Assembly (NCBI RefSeq): GCF_002865645.1
Contig: NW_020194589.1
Location: forward strand, 124,001 to 188,000
From: Hyaloscypha bicolor E
Taxonomy: Eukaryota > Ascomycota > Leotiomycetes > Helotiales > Hyaloscyphaceae
DNA: 64,000 nucleotides
Direction of reading: 5' to 3'
This document shows, one piece after another, positions 1 to 12,604 of this stretch. The first letter of the stretch is position 1; each line of letters opens with the position of its first letter. Below the pieces are notes generated by a model. That model made no database searches. It was given only the letters and a program-made list of their open reading frames with translations, and had not been told where the DNA came from. The position numbers were made by a program, and so were the translations under genes.

Positions 1-1400
1 GTATTTATTAGATAGAAAGTTTAATTAAAAAAAAGCAGTTCTAGTTTAGTTATATAATATTATTTTAAGAAATCAGATTCCCAAGACCTTTATTAGATAT
101 TTAAATAATAATATCTTATAATACTTTCTAGACTAGAAGAAATATCTAGAATCGAGTTTCAAAAGTTAAATAGAGAAGCTTTAAATTATAGTATAAGAGA
201 TTAATTACTATAAAGAATTATATCTAAAGTATACTTGCCTTAATTTATTATTAATAATTAAGAATAAAGGAAAATTATTATTAAAAAGCTATATAATAAG
301 ATTAGATATACTAGAAAAAAAAGCACTTTTTACTTAGTAATTAGTTATTATTACTAAGAAGATTACTATAACTATATATAGAAATATATTAATATTTATA
401 AAATCTATTAATATAAGTATAAAAGAAGATAAGAAAAAGCTTTATATCTAATAAAAGCTATATTTCTTTTCTATTATCTTGGAATTAATATAATTAAATT
501 ACTAGATTATAAAGGATATAACTTATTAGTTATTACTAGAGATAACTTCTTAGAATAGATTAAAGCTAGACTTTTAAAGAACCTAACTAGTAAGAAGATT
601 ACTAAGTTTATTTAGGAAGAAATTATTTATAAATATAGTTTATTTAGTTAGCTTAGGGTAAATAATAAATCGGAATTTAAAGAAGTAATAATTCAGGAAC
701 TTAATAAACTAGAAATTAATAGAAATTTTATTTTGGCTTATAATTCTAAAAGAAATAATATAATTAAAAGAAGATATTAACTAATTATTTAAGTACTTAT
801 TATATTTATAATAAGTAAAAAGAAGCCTTAGGTAAATTTACTATTATATATTCTATTTACTAATCGAGTTATTATATATAAATTAACTAGATTTACTTCT
901 TTTTATATAGTCTATAATAGGAAAGCTATATTACTTATAGAAATATATTTTCTAATCTAGAGAATACTTAAATAAAATAAAGTTTATAATAGAGAAATAT
1001 TTCTAGAAATATATATAAAGCAAATATAAATAGGAAATAAAGATATTAAAGAAGCTAGAATAAAGAAAAATAGAAGATATTAAGAGAAAAAAAAGAAATT
1101 TAATATTATTTACTAGATTTATTTAAAGCCTATTTCCAAAAAGAATCTAGTTCTTATATATAATATTAAATTAATAAATTAAGATAAGTTAAGAAATATA
1201 AAGCTATTATATTACTAGCTTAGCTCATATAAAATAAAATATATAGATTAGTTAAAAGAATACTATATACTAGAAAAGCTTAATAGTATTATATTCCGAA
1301 AAATATATATTTGAAATTAATTTAAATAGTTTATTAAAAAGAATAGATTCTAGTACTTCTCTAAAAATAAAGTTAATAATAAGTATATACTTATAAATAA
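1..1400 (+). mobile_element. Ty3/gypsy retrotransposon relic, integrase and C-terminal end
   Basis: AT-rich sequence with many stop codons, but one frame on the + strand reads through as a gypsy integrase core at about 480-950. It contains a LVIxRDNF block, a DNGSEFKE block with the second catalytic Asp, and an AYNSRGN-like block before the catalytic Glu. At about 1,090-1,330 follows the usual post-integrase segment (DLVLxxN, LExLNxxxF). The element enters from the left edge of the window, so its 5' part is missing. The stops are of the TAA/TAG type expected from C-to-T changes (RIP). No LTR was found at its right side. Confidence 0.75.
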
Positions 1401-3480
1401 ATATTTTAAAATAGATATAGAACTAGAAAAGAAAGTAATTATAAAATACTATAAGCAAAATAATATTTAGGAGATTAAGAAAGCTATTAGTATTATTATA
1501 TATATTTCAGAATTACTAGAATTAAAAAAAAGTAAAATATATTTCTTTTATAAAAAACTAAAAGAAAGTATCTAATAATAAAAGCTTTTTCTAACCTGAA
1601 ATAAAGCTTATTATCTTTAATTCTTTATATATCTTTTATTTTTTCCTTCTAACTATTATTTACAATCTTTAAAAAATATTATTATTAGATTACTATTCTA
1701 GAAATTAGATAAGGTTTCCTATTATTTATTTCTTAATATTATTTAATTACTATTACTAGATAATATTTTTAATATATGAAATTCTATTACTAGATCTCGG
1801 GAATTAAATATGAAATATTTCTTTTAGTATAAAAATAAATAGGGAATTAAAAGATTACTTTATAGATTCTTAATTCCGAACTATAATAATAAATAGTAAT
1901 TATATTTAGAAATAGAAAAAGAAGGAAAGAAGAAAAAGAGCCTTTTATATATATCTTATTAAACTAGAAATCTTTTAAAAGCTCTATTTGCCTTTTTAAT
2001 TAGCTATTCTTATAGCTTATACTAGTTTAAAGCTTAATTATAATATTTATAAATCTTAATTTTAACTTAAACTACTATTATAAGTTTACTTATAATATCC
2101 AAATAAATTTCCTAATTAGAAATTATATATAGATGAAATAGCCGAACTAGAAGCCCTATAAAAGAAAAGAGAAATCTTATTAAACCTAATAATTATTTCC
2201 GAAAATACTTAATAATATATAATTCTAAGAATCTTTTAGATATTAGATAAACTAGATTTACTTATTTAAAGCCTATCTTATATTAGAAAACCTACTTCTT
2301 TTTTATTATAATTATAGCTATACTTAAAATATATACTAAAGCTTAATTAGTATATTATATATCCCTATTTCTATATAGAGAGAACTTCTCTTATATAGAA
2401 CTCTTTCTTAGACTATAATACTATTTTATTACTAGAAACTAATTACTTCTTTAAAAAGCTAATATAATTTACTAATTCTTATTATTAATTTATTTCTTAT
2501 TATTAAGTATTATCTAAATAATTTCTATATTCTTAATACTAATTCGAAATATCTAATCTTTTTATATTTTATATTAACTTTAATATTAATTATTTTAAAC
2601 TCAATAATAGTACTCTAAATCCTATTTATATTATTTTATAATTCTTTTTTCTATAATTTCTAAAGCATTTAATATTACTTTTATAAATATAAATATTACT
2701 TTTATAAATATAAATATTACTTTAAAATCCTAATTAACTAAATAGTTTTATACTATATAAAATCGACTTTAATAAATACTAAATAAATATAATTAGCTTT
2801 TGGAAAAGATATAAATTAGTTTTAGAAAAAGTAATGTCTTATTCTAAATTATTTCTTAATTCTATTATTCTGACTTTTTTTCTATTAATACTTATTTTAT
2901 ATTTTCCTAATATTTTTAGTATATTTATATATCTTATTTTTTATATATTTCCTATATTATTTCCTTTCTTTTATATTATTTTTTAAGTTAATAGAAATGT
3001 TTCTAAATAAATAAGAAATCGGAATATACTTATATTATAAAAATTTTATTATTTTCTTTTATATTTTAATACTTTAGATATTATTACTATATTTATATTT
3101 CTATTATATTACTATTTAATTTAACCTGCTTTAATTATATTTCTTTAGATATATATATTTATATTCTTTTTTATAATAAAAGCCTAACTTTATATTTTAT
3201 TTTCTATAATTATTTCTAATTTATAATTATATTATTTTAAATATATCTAATTATTATATCTATTTTCCCTATTATATATATTACTATTTTAGTTTTATTT
3301 TCTTACTAGAAAGAAAGAAAAACTCGAATATATATAATATTTTTATATAATTTAAGTCTATTCTAATTTATTTTTTATTTTAGAATATATTTAAAAGAAA
3401 TTCTTATAATTTCAAGAATTCTTAATTTTATAACTTATAACTATTATATTAATAATATTTTTATAACTTATTAAGAATAA
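1400..3480. other. AT-rich RIP-like DNA, no gene
   Basis: Very AT-rich stretch without open frames. It probably consists of further decayed transposon DNA, but no protein motif could be read on either strand. It holds one short tandem repeat near 2,671. Confidence 0.6.
2671..2725. repeat. Short tandem repeat, 21-bp unit
   Basis: Two full copies and part of a third of a 21-base AT-rich unit (attacttttataaatataaa plus t) lie head to tail inside the AT-rich block. Probably replication slippage; no function is implied. Confidence 0.7.
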
Positions 3481-3483
3481 TAA

Positions 3484-6300
3484 AATGGCCAAAGTATAAA
3501 TTTCTCAAGCTAGTAAAGTATAATATCTAGTTCTTATAAGCCGTAATATTATTAAAAGTCTATAAATTAATAGTATTAAAGTTTAGAGTATTAAAAAAGC
3601 TTAGGTAATTATAGAAGGCTTACTAATACTAGAAAGAATAGCTATAATTACCGAATTTAATATAAATATTCTAGATAAGCTAAGTAATATATATAATAAG
3701 TTCTTAAAATAGAAAACCGTTATTAAAGATAGAACTAGACTAGAATTAACTAAAAAAAAAAGCTAAAGAACTATTAAGCTAATAATAAGGAATTCGAGAA
3801 TATTATTAAAGGCATTTCTAAAGGCAAATAAAAAAAGCTTAATAAGATTAAAACTATAATAAATAGTTTTAATACTAAGAATTAAAATAGAATTATATTA
3901 TATAATAAAGCCTTTGGCTAATATATTAATAATATTTATAATAACCTTAGTAAAAACATTTATAAGAAGTTATATTCTCTTTTTAAAATAAAAGTTTTAG
4001 TATATAAAGCTACTTTAGAATATATTAAGAATAAGAAATATTAGAATACTAGTATATTTACTAAATTAGATATTATTAAAATACTTAAGTATACTAAAGC
4101 TATTTTGGAATCTAGAGAATTAGGTTTTAAGCTATTATTAGCTAATAATCTCAATACTAGATAATATATCTTTAATACTTCCGGAATTCTAATTAAGGGA
4201 ATTTATAATAATAAGCCTTTTCCTGCTTTCCGAAATAAACCTAAAGAATAGGCCTCTATTATGATTTCTGCTTTAACTTAATTAGATCTAGCTAATAAGA
4301 ATAGAGCTAATTTAGTAAAGCCTAGTAATAAATCTACTAATAAGACTAGTAAAACTAGTATAACTAGATAAGAAGAACCTGGCAAGAATAGAAAGTAAGC
4401 TAAGCCTAAAACTTCTAAAAAATAGCAAAAATCTAAATATTAGTCCTAATATAAAGCTAGTAAAATAGAGGAAAACAAAAAGTTAAATAAAAAGAAATTC
4501 TTTATTCTAAAAAGAAAGATATTATCTAAAAAGACTTCTATATTTATATTTAGAATTAAGAAATAAAAGACTAAAAATATTAAGTTTAGAGAACTTAAAA
4601 AAGGCATTTAGTATACTTATAAAATACTAGCTAAATAGAAGTTAATACTTATTTAGTAAGACAAATATATTTTTAAGGAAATATATAATAGTATTTGGGA
4701 CTTATTTATAAATAAGAATATTATAGAATTAATAATAGATTTCTTAAAGCTTCTTATATAGTATATATTTACTAATTTACTAATACTTTCTTTATTAATA
4801 TACGAGATATTAAGGATACTCTAAAGCTAGTTACTAAGATTTATAAAGTTACTAAAGGCAAGAAATATATTTTTATTATTTAGATAAATAAAGAAATATA
4901 GGATTTCTTTTTTAAGATCTAGAAAATTAAGAAATATAAATATAAGTACTATATTTCTAATTAATTCTGCCTAAATTTATAGTTCTAATTTAATATTATA
5001 GTTCTTATTTCTAAGTCTAGTATTACTAATCTAAATATAAATAGCTATATTTATAAGAAGAATTACCTAAAGTAAATTAAGAAGCTTAGTATTTAAGAGC
5101 TCTTAATAAAGAAAATAGAAATACTATAGTTTTATTTCCGAAAAAATAATATATTAAAATATAGAAATCTAGGTAATAATTACTTTATCTTAGCCTCTTA
5201 ACTCTTAATAATAGATTTATTAATATAACTCGGATTTTATAAGGTATTAAATAAGTATTTTATTAACCTAGTTATTTATTCTTAGCTAGCTAGATATTAT
5301 ATTCCTGGAAATATTAATTATAATTAGTATAAAGATAATACTAAAGATCTAGCTACTACTAAAGCTTTAAATAGCGAATTCTATCTTAGTAAAGAATATT
5401 AGAATATTAGTTATATTTTTCTTATAAACTATAAAAAGGCTATTATCTTTAGTAAGAAGTTTTTTAAAGATATTAATTATTCTTTTATTTCTAATAAATT
5501 TGAGCCAGAAATAGCTAAGGAAATAGGCAAGTATTTACTAAAGATAATAGAAAGAAAGATTCCGAATATAATCTATTTAACTAGAGAAATAAATACTTTT
5601 AGCTAGGTAATTTATAAGTCTGGGATTATAGGCAAGTATTAATTCTCGGATAATATATAAGTTAAAAGATAGCTTAATAATAATTTACTATTTAATAAGC
5701 CTTTTACTATAATTCTAATAAGTCTAGTTATAATTAAGAATAGAATATACGAAAATGAAGTTTCTTATAAGATTATTAAAGCCTCTTATCTAAAGCTTTT
5801 CTTTCTTATTAAAGATTAATTTAAGAATACTATAAATAATACAAAATTCGAAAAAGTCATTTATTTAGAATATATTAGTATAATTTATAATATAATTTAC
5901 TATAATAAGCCTCTTTAATACCTAGTAATAAAGGCAGAAATTAAATAATAATTAAAGGCAGATACTAATTAATATAGAGAATTATATTGGATTTAATATA
6001 AGAATATAATTAAGCGAGTTCGGATTACTTTTAAATAAGTTCGGAAGTATGAAATAGGACTATTTAAAGATAATAAGTCTTATTTTAGGTATATAGAGAA
6101 GAAATTAGATTAGCTAATAAAGGAAAATCCTAATTATTTTATTATTTTGAATTCTAAATAGGATTTTTCTATTATTTTTAGTATTTAGGAGACAAGTATA
6201 AATAAATAGGAAATCGGATATAATATAGCAGGCTATACTCTTTAAAAATTATATTATTTTAGCGGTTTTGAAATTTAGGTTATATTATAAAGGCCATAGT
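3484..6300 (+). other. Decayed coding-like AT-rich block, unassigned transposon relic
   Basis: The + strand starts near an ATG at 3,484 and shows long stretches of lysine-, leucine- and isoleucine-rich reading frame broken only by TAA/TAG/TGA. This is the pattern of a protein gene mutated by RIP. No reverse transcriptase, integrase or zinc-knuckle motif could be recognised, so the family is unknown. It could be the gag or ORF1 part of a retroelement. Confidence 0.35.
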
Positions 6301-6499
6301 CTTTTATATATAACTTGCAGAAATCATATAAGAAAGCTAGTTTTTCTATAGTTCTAGAGAATAATTTCTTATAAATATTTAACTAATTAAGCTTTTATAT
6401 ATTATATACTATTTATACTTTACTATTTATACTTTTAATTTATTATTTTATTATTAAGTTACGTTTTGTACTCTAGTATACTTTATATAGGTTTTTGTC

Positions 6500-8810
6500 T
6501 TATTATAGTTTCTTTCCTATAATATCTAGTTCTATTTATTAGAATTAGAATATATCCGATTTAGGAAAAGAGATTTCTATTATTTATAAATAAAGTATTT
6601 ATAAAATTAATTAAATATAAGAACTTCTTTACTAGCTTTATAAATCTTAGTTTTCTAGTAATATTCTTAATTTGCTATTAAATATACTTATTAAGTACTT
6701 TTATATTAGTTTCCGAAGATTTAATAGCTTAAGTAATAATTAATAGGTTATATAAAGCTTCTAGTTAATAGACTAATATAATATATACTTCTCTAGTATA
6801 TTAGGTAATATATTAGTTATTAATAGAGAGATTTTAATAAATAGTATTCCTATTACTTATAGTACTAGTATTTTTTATAGAAATAGTTCGGAAGTTTTTA
6901 TATTAGTATTCTTATATAAGAGTAATTATAGTAGTATTTATATAAATAATATCTTTATTAAACTTGAGATTATAGTTAAAAGTAAGGAATTTATATTTCT
7001 TAGCCAAGAACTTAGTTTTATAGAGCTTTAGTTATTCTGCTTTTATAAAATTATTAGTTCTAATAAATAAGATATTATTAGTTTAAAAGCCAATAATTCT
7101 AAAGAGTTATTTATTATAAAAAAGGCAAGGGTTATAAGTTAATTATTCTATAAAAAGCTTATTAATATAATAAGAATAATAAGTCTTAAACTAGTAATTC
7201 CTAGCTTCCGGTATATTATATAATAGTTTTATAACTTTTAGAATAGAATTATCTTTTAGATTTAGCTCTCTAGTAAGCTTATAGAATGAATTAATATAGA
7301 AATTATAATTAAGCGAGATTATTAATTAGATATAAGCTTATAAGATATTATATAAATATAATTCTATAATATCTATTATTATAATAGTAATACTAAGAAT
7401 AATTCTCTAGTTAATATATTAAATAATAGGTAATTATATTAATACTATATATTTCTTATTATTATTATAGGCTTGAATAACTAGTCTCGATTTTTTAAAC
7501 TCTTTCTCCGTATTCTTATTCTTAATCTCATTAATAAACCGGGAATTGAAAATACATATCTCTTTTAATATCTGAGATCTGGAAGTAATCTCAAATATAT
7601 CTTTTTCTAGGAGGCTAGTAATTTTAACTTAACGGGAATTCTTATATAGTTCATTATCTTATAGGAATACTATAATATCCGGGGTCTTATAAAAGTGTCC
7701 TCTATTATACTTTAGTAAAATAGCAGAAATAACAGGAGGAATTATATTTATATTACCTTTAGTCTTATTATTAGATTCGAGAATAAGTTTAGATTCGGGG
7801 CTATTAGTAATAACCTTAATATCCCTTATATAAAAGGGTTTTATAGAGATTAAACGGAAGATAGTATTACTATATTATAGAGCTAGTATATAGTTCTCTC
7901 TATTAATAGCTACTAGCTTATATAGTTTATTTTAATTACTAGATTAACTAGTATTCTCTTTATATTAAACGGGAATATTTGAATTCAGGAATAGTTCGTA
8001 AATATTAGTAGTACTAGAACTATTTCGGGTATTTAAAACGTTCGTAATTTAATATCTAGCTTAAAGCTTCTGAATTTCTACTATTACCTTCTTAAATACC
8101 GCTAATTACTATAATATAATAAGTAATAAGGTATTATATTTGGTCATTCGAAGTAAAATACTATAAACTAAAAGAGTTAGGATAATGCTATTAGGTTCTG
8201 TAAAGTTATTAATGGCCTTAAAAGCTATTTAAAGTATAGTATTCTTATTAATTCCATTAATTTTGGCCATAATAATAAGATAGATATATCGGATTAGGCT
8301 ATAATAGTATTCTATAATTCTAATAGAATTATAAGCTTCTATAGAAATAATCTTGACCTTGGTTCCTATAGTATTTATAAGCTAAGCAAACTCCTTACTA
8401 GTAAACTGCTTTCCGGTATCTGCTATAATCTAATCAGGAGGGCCTAAATAGTTATTAATCCAGTATTACTTAAATATATCCCAGATATATATTATACTAA
8501 TATTTTGGAGCTATTAGCCGGCTTAATATTAAGTACCTTTATTAATAACATAAAATATAGGCTTACCGGAAATATAGAAAATATTAATAATAATAGAATA
8601 ATTAAAGCTAATATTATCTCTTAGGTTAAACTTGAATTATCCGGGTAATTAGCCATATTTCTGGTAATACTTATAGTACTTTATAAGATATTTAAGAGCC
8701 TTTATATTAATATTATAGCCTGCTTATTCTAGTATATTCCGGAGTTTACTAATAGATAAATAGCCAAATTAATAGTATAAATATCGTAATTCGATCTTTA
8801 TAAAAAAGCA
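6500..8810 (-). mobile_element. Ty1/copia retrotransposon pol relic (integrase to reverse transcriptase)
   Basis: Read on the minus strand, the right end (about 8,640-8,780) gives an H2C2-like zinc-binding segment (FGYLSISKLRNILE, then KYYKYYQKYG). An integrase core follows at about 8,330-8,640 (NYSIIINIFYISGKP, GPPD, ADTGKQFTSKEFA). Further on, at about 7,330-7,560, are copia reverse-transcriptase signatures (FNSRFINEIKN, KKSRLVIQA, LxQLPTIQ). At about 7,140-7,250 a VIKLLYNIPEA block appears. The order integrase before reverse transcriptase defines copia. Stops are mostly explained by C-to-T changes. No LTRs were found, and the junction with normal DNA at about 8,810 is abrupt. Confidence 0.8.
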
Positions 8811-9383
8811 GGGGTCAGAAATCTATTGAAAAGTGATCGATTTATTGATGGAAAATCGATATATTGGAGGTTGACAATCTGTAAAATGACTAGATACAGG
8901 AGAGTGAAGAGTAAAAAAGGAGAGGAGGGAATCTAAAGTACAGTTCTTATATACCCACTAGTGGGTGGCGATTTCCTCCAGTATATTATAAATCAGATGA
9001 CTCATATATATTAGTGAGCGTTCCCTGAGCTTCCATAGTGAGCTATTCCATAGGCTTCCATAGTAAACCATTATAAATGAGAGTGGCGAAGCTAATATTA
9101 GTAGTTGAACCTGGTACTGGAAGGACTAGTAAGCTAGTACCAATTCAACAAAATCCCACCAATTTATCTCGAAGACCATGATGCTTCTTCACTAACTCAT
9201 CGAGAGGTTGTCTGGTACATTGCGTCTATTGAGGACAAATGTCACCCAAAGTTTTTCATCTGTCAATAGTGCATAGGGAGTGCCAGAATCGAATAAGGGC
9301 ACATCGTCCTTCTGTGTGCCCCATTATTCCCCTCTCGTGGCATCATTCATGACTTCATTTCCTTCCCATCTCTTATCTCTCAT
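8811..9383. other. Intergenic, no gene seen
   Basis: Base composition returns to normal here. The stretch downstream of the WSC gene contains a short palindrome (cccactagtggg near 8,957) but no open frame or motif that can be supported. Confidence 0.6.
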
Positions 9384-11950
9384 TCAAGTAAATACAGCAT
9401 TAACACACGGCCCTCCAACAGGGCATGCCTTATACAAACTCAACCACGAATCCCCACCACACCACTGCGTTGCATCACCACCACACTTAAAGTTACAGTT
9501 CGCTAAACTGGCGACCGTCGTGGCTGGCTGTCTCCCAGGCGCAACAGTATTGCCGCACCAACATTCCCGCGTCCATTCCGACCCAGCATAGGTGTACCCT
9601 TTAGAGGTGCAGAAATCCATGCACTTTCCATCCGTCATCAAGTCATCGGCGTAGAGAGCCCCGGAGAGAGTACGTCCCGGAGCATCGGTGGCGTGGCGCT
9701 CCTCTGGTGCGCAACCGACGAAGGCGAAGCCTTTGGCTGTCATGTCTGTGTATGGGAGCGGGCTGCTGCTGGTTGTGGCGCTGGCGGATGTGCTGGTAGT
9801 GACACTAATGGAAGTTGAGGATGAGGTGGTCGTAGGTGCCGCCGTCGAGCTGGTCGTTGATGTTGTGAAAGTCGATGAGCTACTGCTTGCTGCCGCCAAA
9901 CTACTGCTTGCCGCTGCTGAACTACTGCTTGACGGTGTCGTCGTTGTGGTCGTGGGCAACGATGACGAAGATGCCGCCGCACCCTTCTTGAACACCGAGA
10001 GCCGCAACCCTGCTCCACACGTCTCCAGCGCATTGCCCATACAAGGGAAATTACAATCCGTCGCAGGAGCGGGGACGGAACCCGCATTGAACGAGTTTCC
10101 GCAATAACACTCTCGAGCGTACTCAGTGCCGAAGTAAAGGAAGTTTGTACAGAAAGTTGCGCAGGCTTCGAGAGTCATGGTATCCGCTGCGAAGGTGGCA
10201 CCTGTCAGGGCACGTGCGCCGTTGGCCGCTTCGGTCTGGCATCCTTGGTACGTCCATTGGTCGTTTATAACTGGACCAGTGGAAGTGCCGATTGTAGAAC
10301 TGGAGGTCGAGGTAGTTGCTGTGCCGCCAACGGCCGTGGAAGTGCTGACCGTGGAGCCGGGAGACACCACAACCATTGTCACCGCCATGCATGGATTTGT
10401 CGGGTCAAAAGCTAAACGCGATAAGTCAGTTAATCGTGCGTCAGGACTTGCACTAAAGCCCCTGCGTCCCTGCGGGTTTAGTGCGTATCAGCAATACGGT
10501 CGAAAATCAGCAATATGGTCGTTTTTTTGGAACACTAATTTTTAGAATTTTAGTACAAATCGCAGAAAAATATTTTTCAGTTTATATAGAGTTTATACTA
10601 TAATTAATAAATAAAATTCTCTTACTTTTATATTGTATATGCGTATAGTAAAAAATAGTGGAAATATTACATACTTTACCTCATCGGCGACCTCCCCAAA
10701 ATGCTACGATTTTAAGAAATCAATTAATTATATAACCACTATCTCCTAATTCGTATATCTAATAATTATCTCCTCCCCATTAGTATCTGATCTAACTATA
10801 TTACCAAAGCCATTATTATAAAATAAAGGTGGAAGGGGGGGTAGCTTGATAAAACCAAGCTCTCTAGCTAGTATTTATTATTATGCGCAAACATGCGTCG
10901 CCTGGTGGGTGGACGCGCTCTCCGCCAGAATCTTGTTTGCCGCCGCCCGAACCGTCTTGAGATTAGCTTTGTAGCCTAAATAGATCAGGAAATCAATAAA
11001 TTACTTGAGGCCCTCCTCCTGGTCAGGATTAAGGGTTTTGTTGTAGCTCCCTTTGGTGTTTTGTGGTTTTCGTCTAGCCAAACGCGCTTCCAGAGTCGAT
11101 ATTTTACCCTGAATTAACGCGCAATCGCAGATTTTTTGACGTGTGGGTTCCTGGTATAGAGATCGGAGGCCTGGGCCATCCTTTACCCTTCTTCTGGGTT
11201 GTATTTGGCCATGGTGTTGATATTTAATTAATTAAAATCGATAAATGGGAGAAAAAAGCGACCATATTGCTGATTTTCGACCGTATTGCTGATACGCACT
11301 AAACCCGCAGGGACGCAGGGGCTTTAGTGCAAGTCCTGACGCACGATTATTAACGCAGAATTTTTGGTTTGAACTTTCTTCGGTGCAGCTCACGTACCCG
11401 GATTATCTGGGGGCGAATATCGAAACTCATAACCCCTGTTGCCGGAGGCAACTCGCACGCAAATGTGTCCACCAGCGGGCTCTGTTTCCCAAGTTACAAA
11501 CTCCAACTGAATCTGAACCTGGTCTGTGTCTGGATCGCAGCCGTAGACTGGCTGGAAGATAGCCTTCGGCTCATCACGTTCCGTCATAAACATCTTGGTC
11601 GTGTTATCGACTTCAGAGTACTAGATGGAGAGTTAGTCAATGATAGCCAATTGCGACAAAACTTTTACCTCGCCGCCAATAACCGCGTGGATAATACCCT
11701 GTGCGAGTGCGCCAGCGTTAAGCACAAGTTTAAATGTCGGGTTGGCAACTGGGCTCAGGAACAGATGTTGGTCTCCGCCGCCAGCCGGCAGCAGATTCAT
11801 GTAACGGTCGTGAATGGTGGGGAACGCTGGATTCTGAATCAGGATCCCGAATTGAGTGGTAATCGTGTTCGATAGGGTGTCAGTCGGGGGTACACATGCT
11901 GTCGTCACCGCCGCCCCCACCAGCAGGGCTGAGATTAATGAGTGTTGCAT
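9384..11950 (-). CDS. Secreted protein with N-terminal fungal domain and two WSC domains
   Basis: Three exons on the minus strand: 11950-11669, 11620-11398 and 10411-9384, giving 510 aa. Intron 1 (11621-11668, 48 nt) has GTAAAA, a CTAAC branch site and TAG. Intron 2 (10412-11397) has GTACGT, ACTGAC and TTTAG, and holds a transposon. The protein starts with a signal peptide (MQHSLISALLVGAAVTTA). It continues with a conserved fungal domain (FGILIQNP, MFMTERDEPKAIFQPVYG, RYSPP; about residues 25-176) that I recognise from secreted fungal proteins but cannot name firmly. Then come WSC 1 (about 221-310), a Ser/Thr-rich linker that is probably O-glycosylated, and WSC 2 (about 394-496), both with C-rich RECYCGN/RECWCGN cores. 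WSC domains bind glycans, so a cell-wall or extracellular carbohydrate role is likely. The splice phases agree exactly, so the gene looks intact. Confidence 0.82.
10433..11347 (-). mobile_element. Pogo/Fot-like Tc1-mariner element with 89-bp perfect terminal inverted repeats
   Basis: A 915-bp element. Positions 10433-10521 and 11259-11347 are identical inverted repeats beginning ATCGTGCGTCAGG. TA dinucleotides flank both ends (10431-10432 and 11348-11349), the target duplication of the Tc1/mariner superfamily. Each repeat contains a smaller nested repeat (cagcaatacggtcg / cagcaatatggtcg). The interior is partly AT-rich and keeps a transposase N-terminal remnant at 10881-11212. No DDE catalytic domain is present, so this is a non-autonomous deletion derivative. 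It sits inside intron 2 of the WSC gene. Confidence 0.9.
10881..11212 (-). pseudogene. Remnant of pogo-type transposase DNA-binding domain
   Basis: The minus strand inside the 915-bp element starts with an ATG at 11212. It reads as a psq-type helix-turn-helix (KKSAIAR, then FRVKYRL) followed, after a frame change, by a CENP-B-like helix block (YNKTLNPDQEEGLK, FIDFLIYLGYKANLKT, VRAAANKIL). Stops such as TAA in place of CAA fit C-to-T decay. The catalytic DDE part is absent, so it cannot mobilise itself. Confidence 0.75.
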
Positions 11951-12604
11951 CTCTAGCACGGTGTTTAAGAGTTCGAGGCTCAACGTTCCAAACCTCGTCG
12001 CATTTTTCGACTCAGCGGCCTGCCAAAGAGGACCAGGCAGGATGTCACTACTTATCGTACAAATCTGCGCCCCGTAAGCCAACCTAATCTTGGCTTGTCG
12101 AAAGCCATGGTTGCTGGAAGGCGGTATGCTGAACTCCATCATTCCGGCAACAAAAAATGCATTGTCAGCTGCAGGTCCTCCAGAAAGGAAATCAGCCCGA
12201 CGTTTAGGCGTTTTCTGCAGGGGGAGAAGACTAATAGCGAAGCGTGCTTGCTCAGCCCATGAACATGCCATGGTCTTGAAGACAAGGCCGTCCGGGCTCG
12301 CAGCAAGACTTAATATTGGTTTCTACGCCATGTCTTTCCGCATATGCATTTGCACGGACCACTAAACTGTTTGCGGAGGAGAAAAGTGTTTTCGGATCTT
12401 GGCAAACGCCATGTGTTGTTGTTGGCCAATATCAAGCGGTTCTGCGTTCAGCCCAACTAATCACGGAAGGAGGCACGGGATCGTGGGGAAGTTGCACTCA
12501 GACCCCATCATTGCGCCCAGGGAGGCTTGTACTTGTAAGATTAATGTCGCGCACAGTGCGGCAAGGCAAGCTGACTTCGAGTGGTAACGTGACCTTGTGC
12601 TAGG
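11951..12604. other. Upstream region of the WSC gene, no gene seen
   Basis: Normal base composition and no supported gene. It presumably carries the promoter and 5' UTR of the minus-strand WSC gene, but no clear TATA box was identified. The AT-rich block begins abruptly at about 12,605. Confidence 0.5.

Noticed and set aside
9688..10107. 139-codon + frame within the WSC gene
   Set aside because: Antisense of the Ser/Thr-rich linker, giving a low-complexity Val/Leu product.
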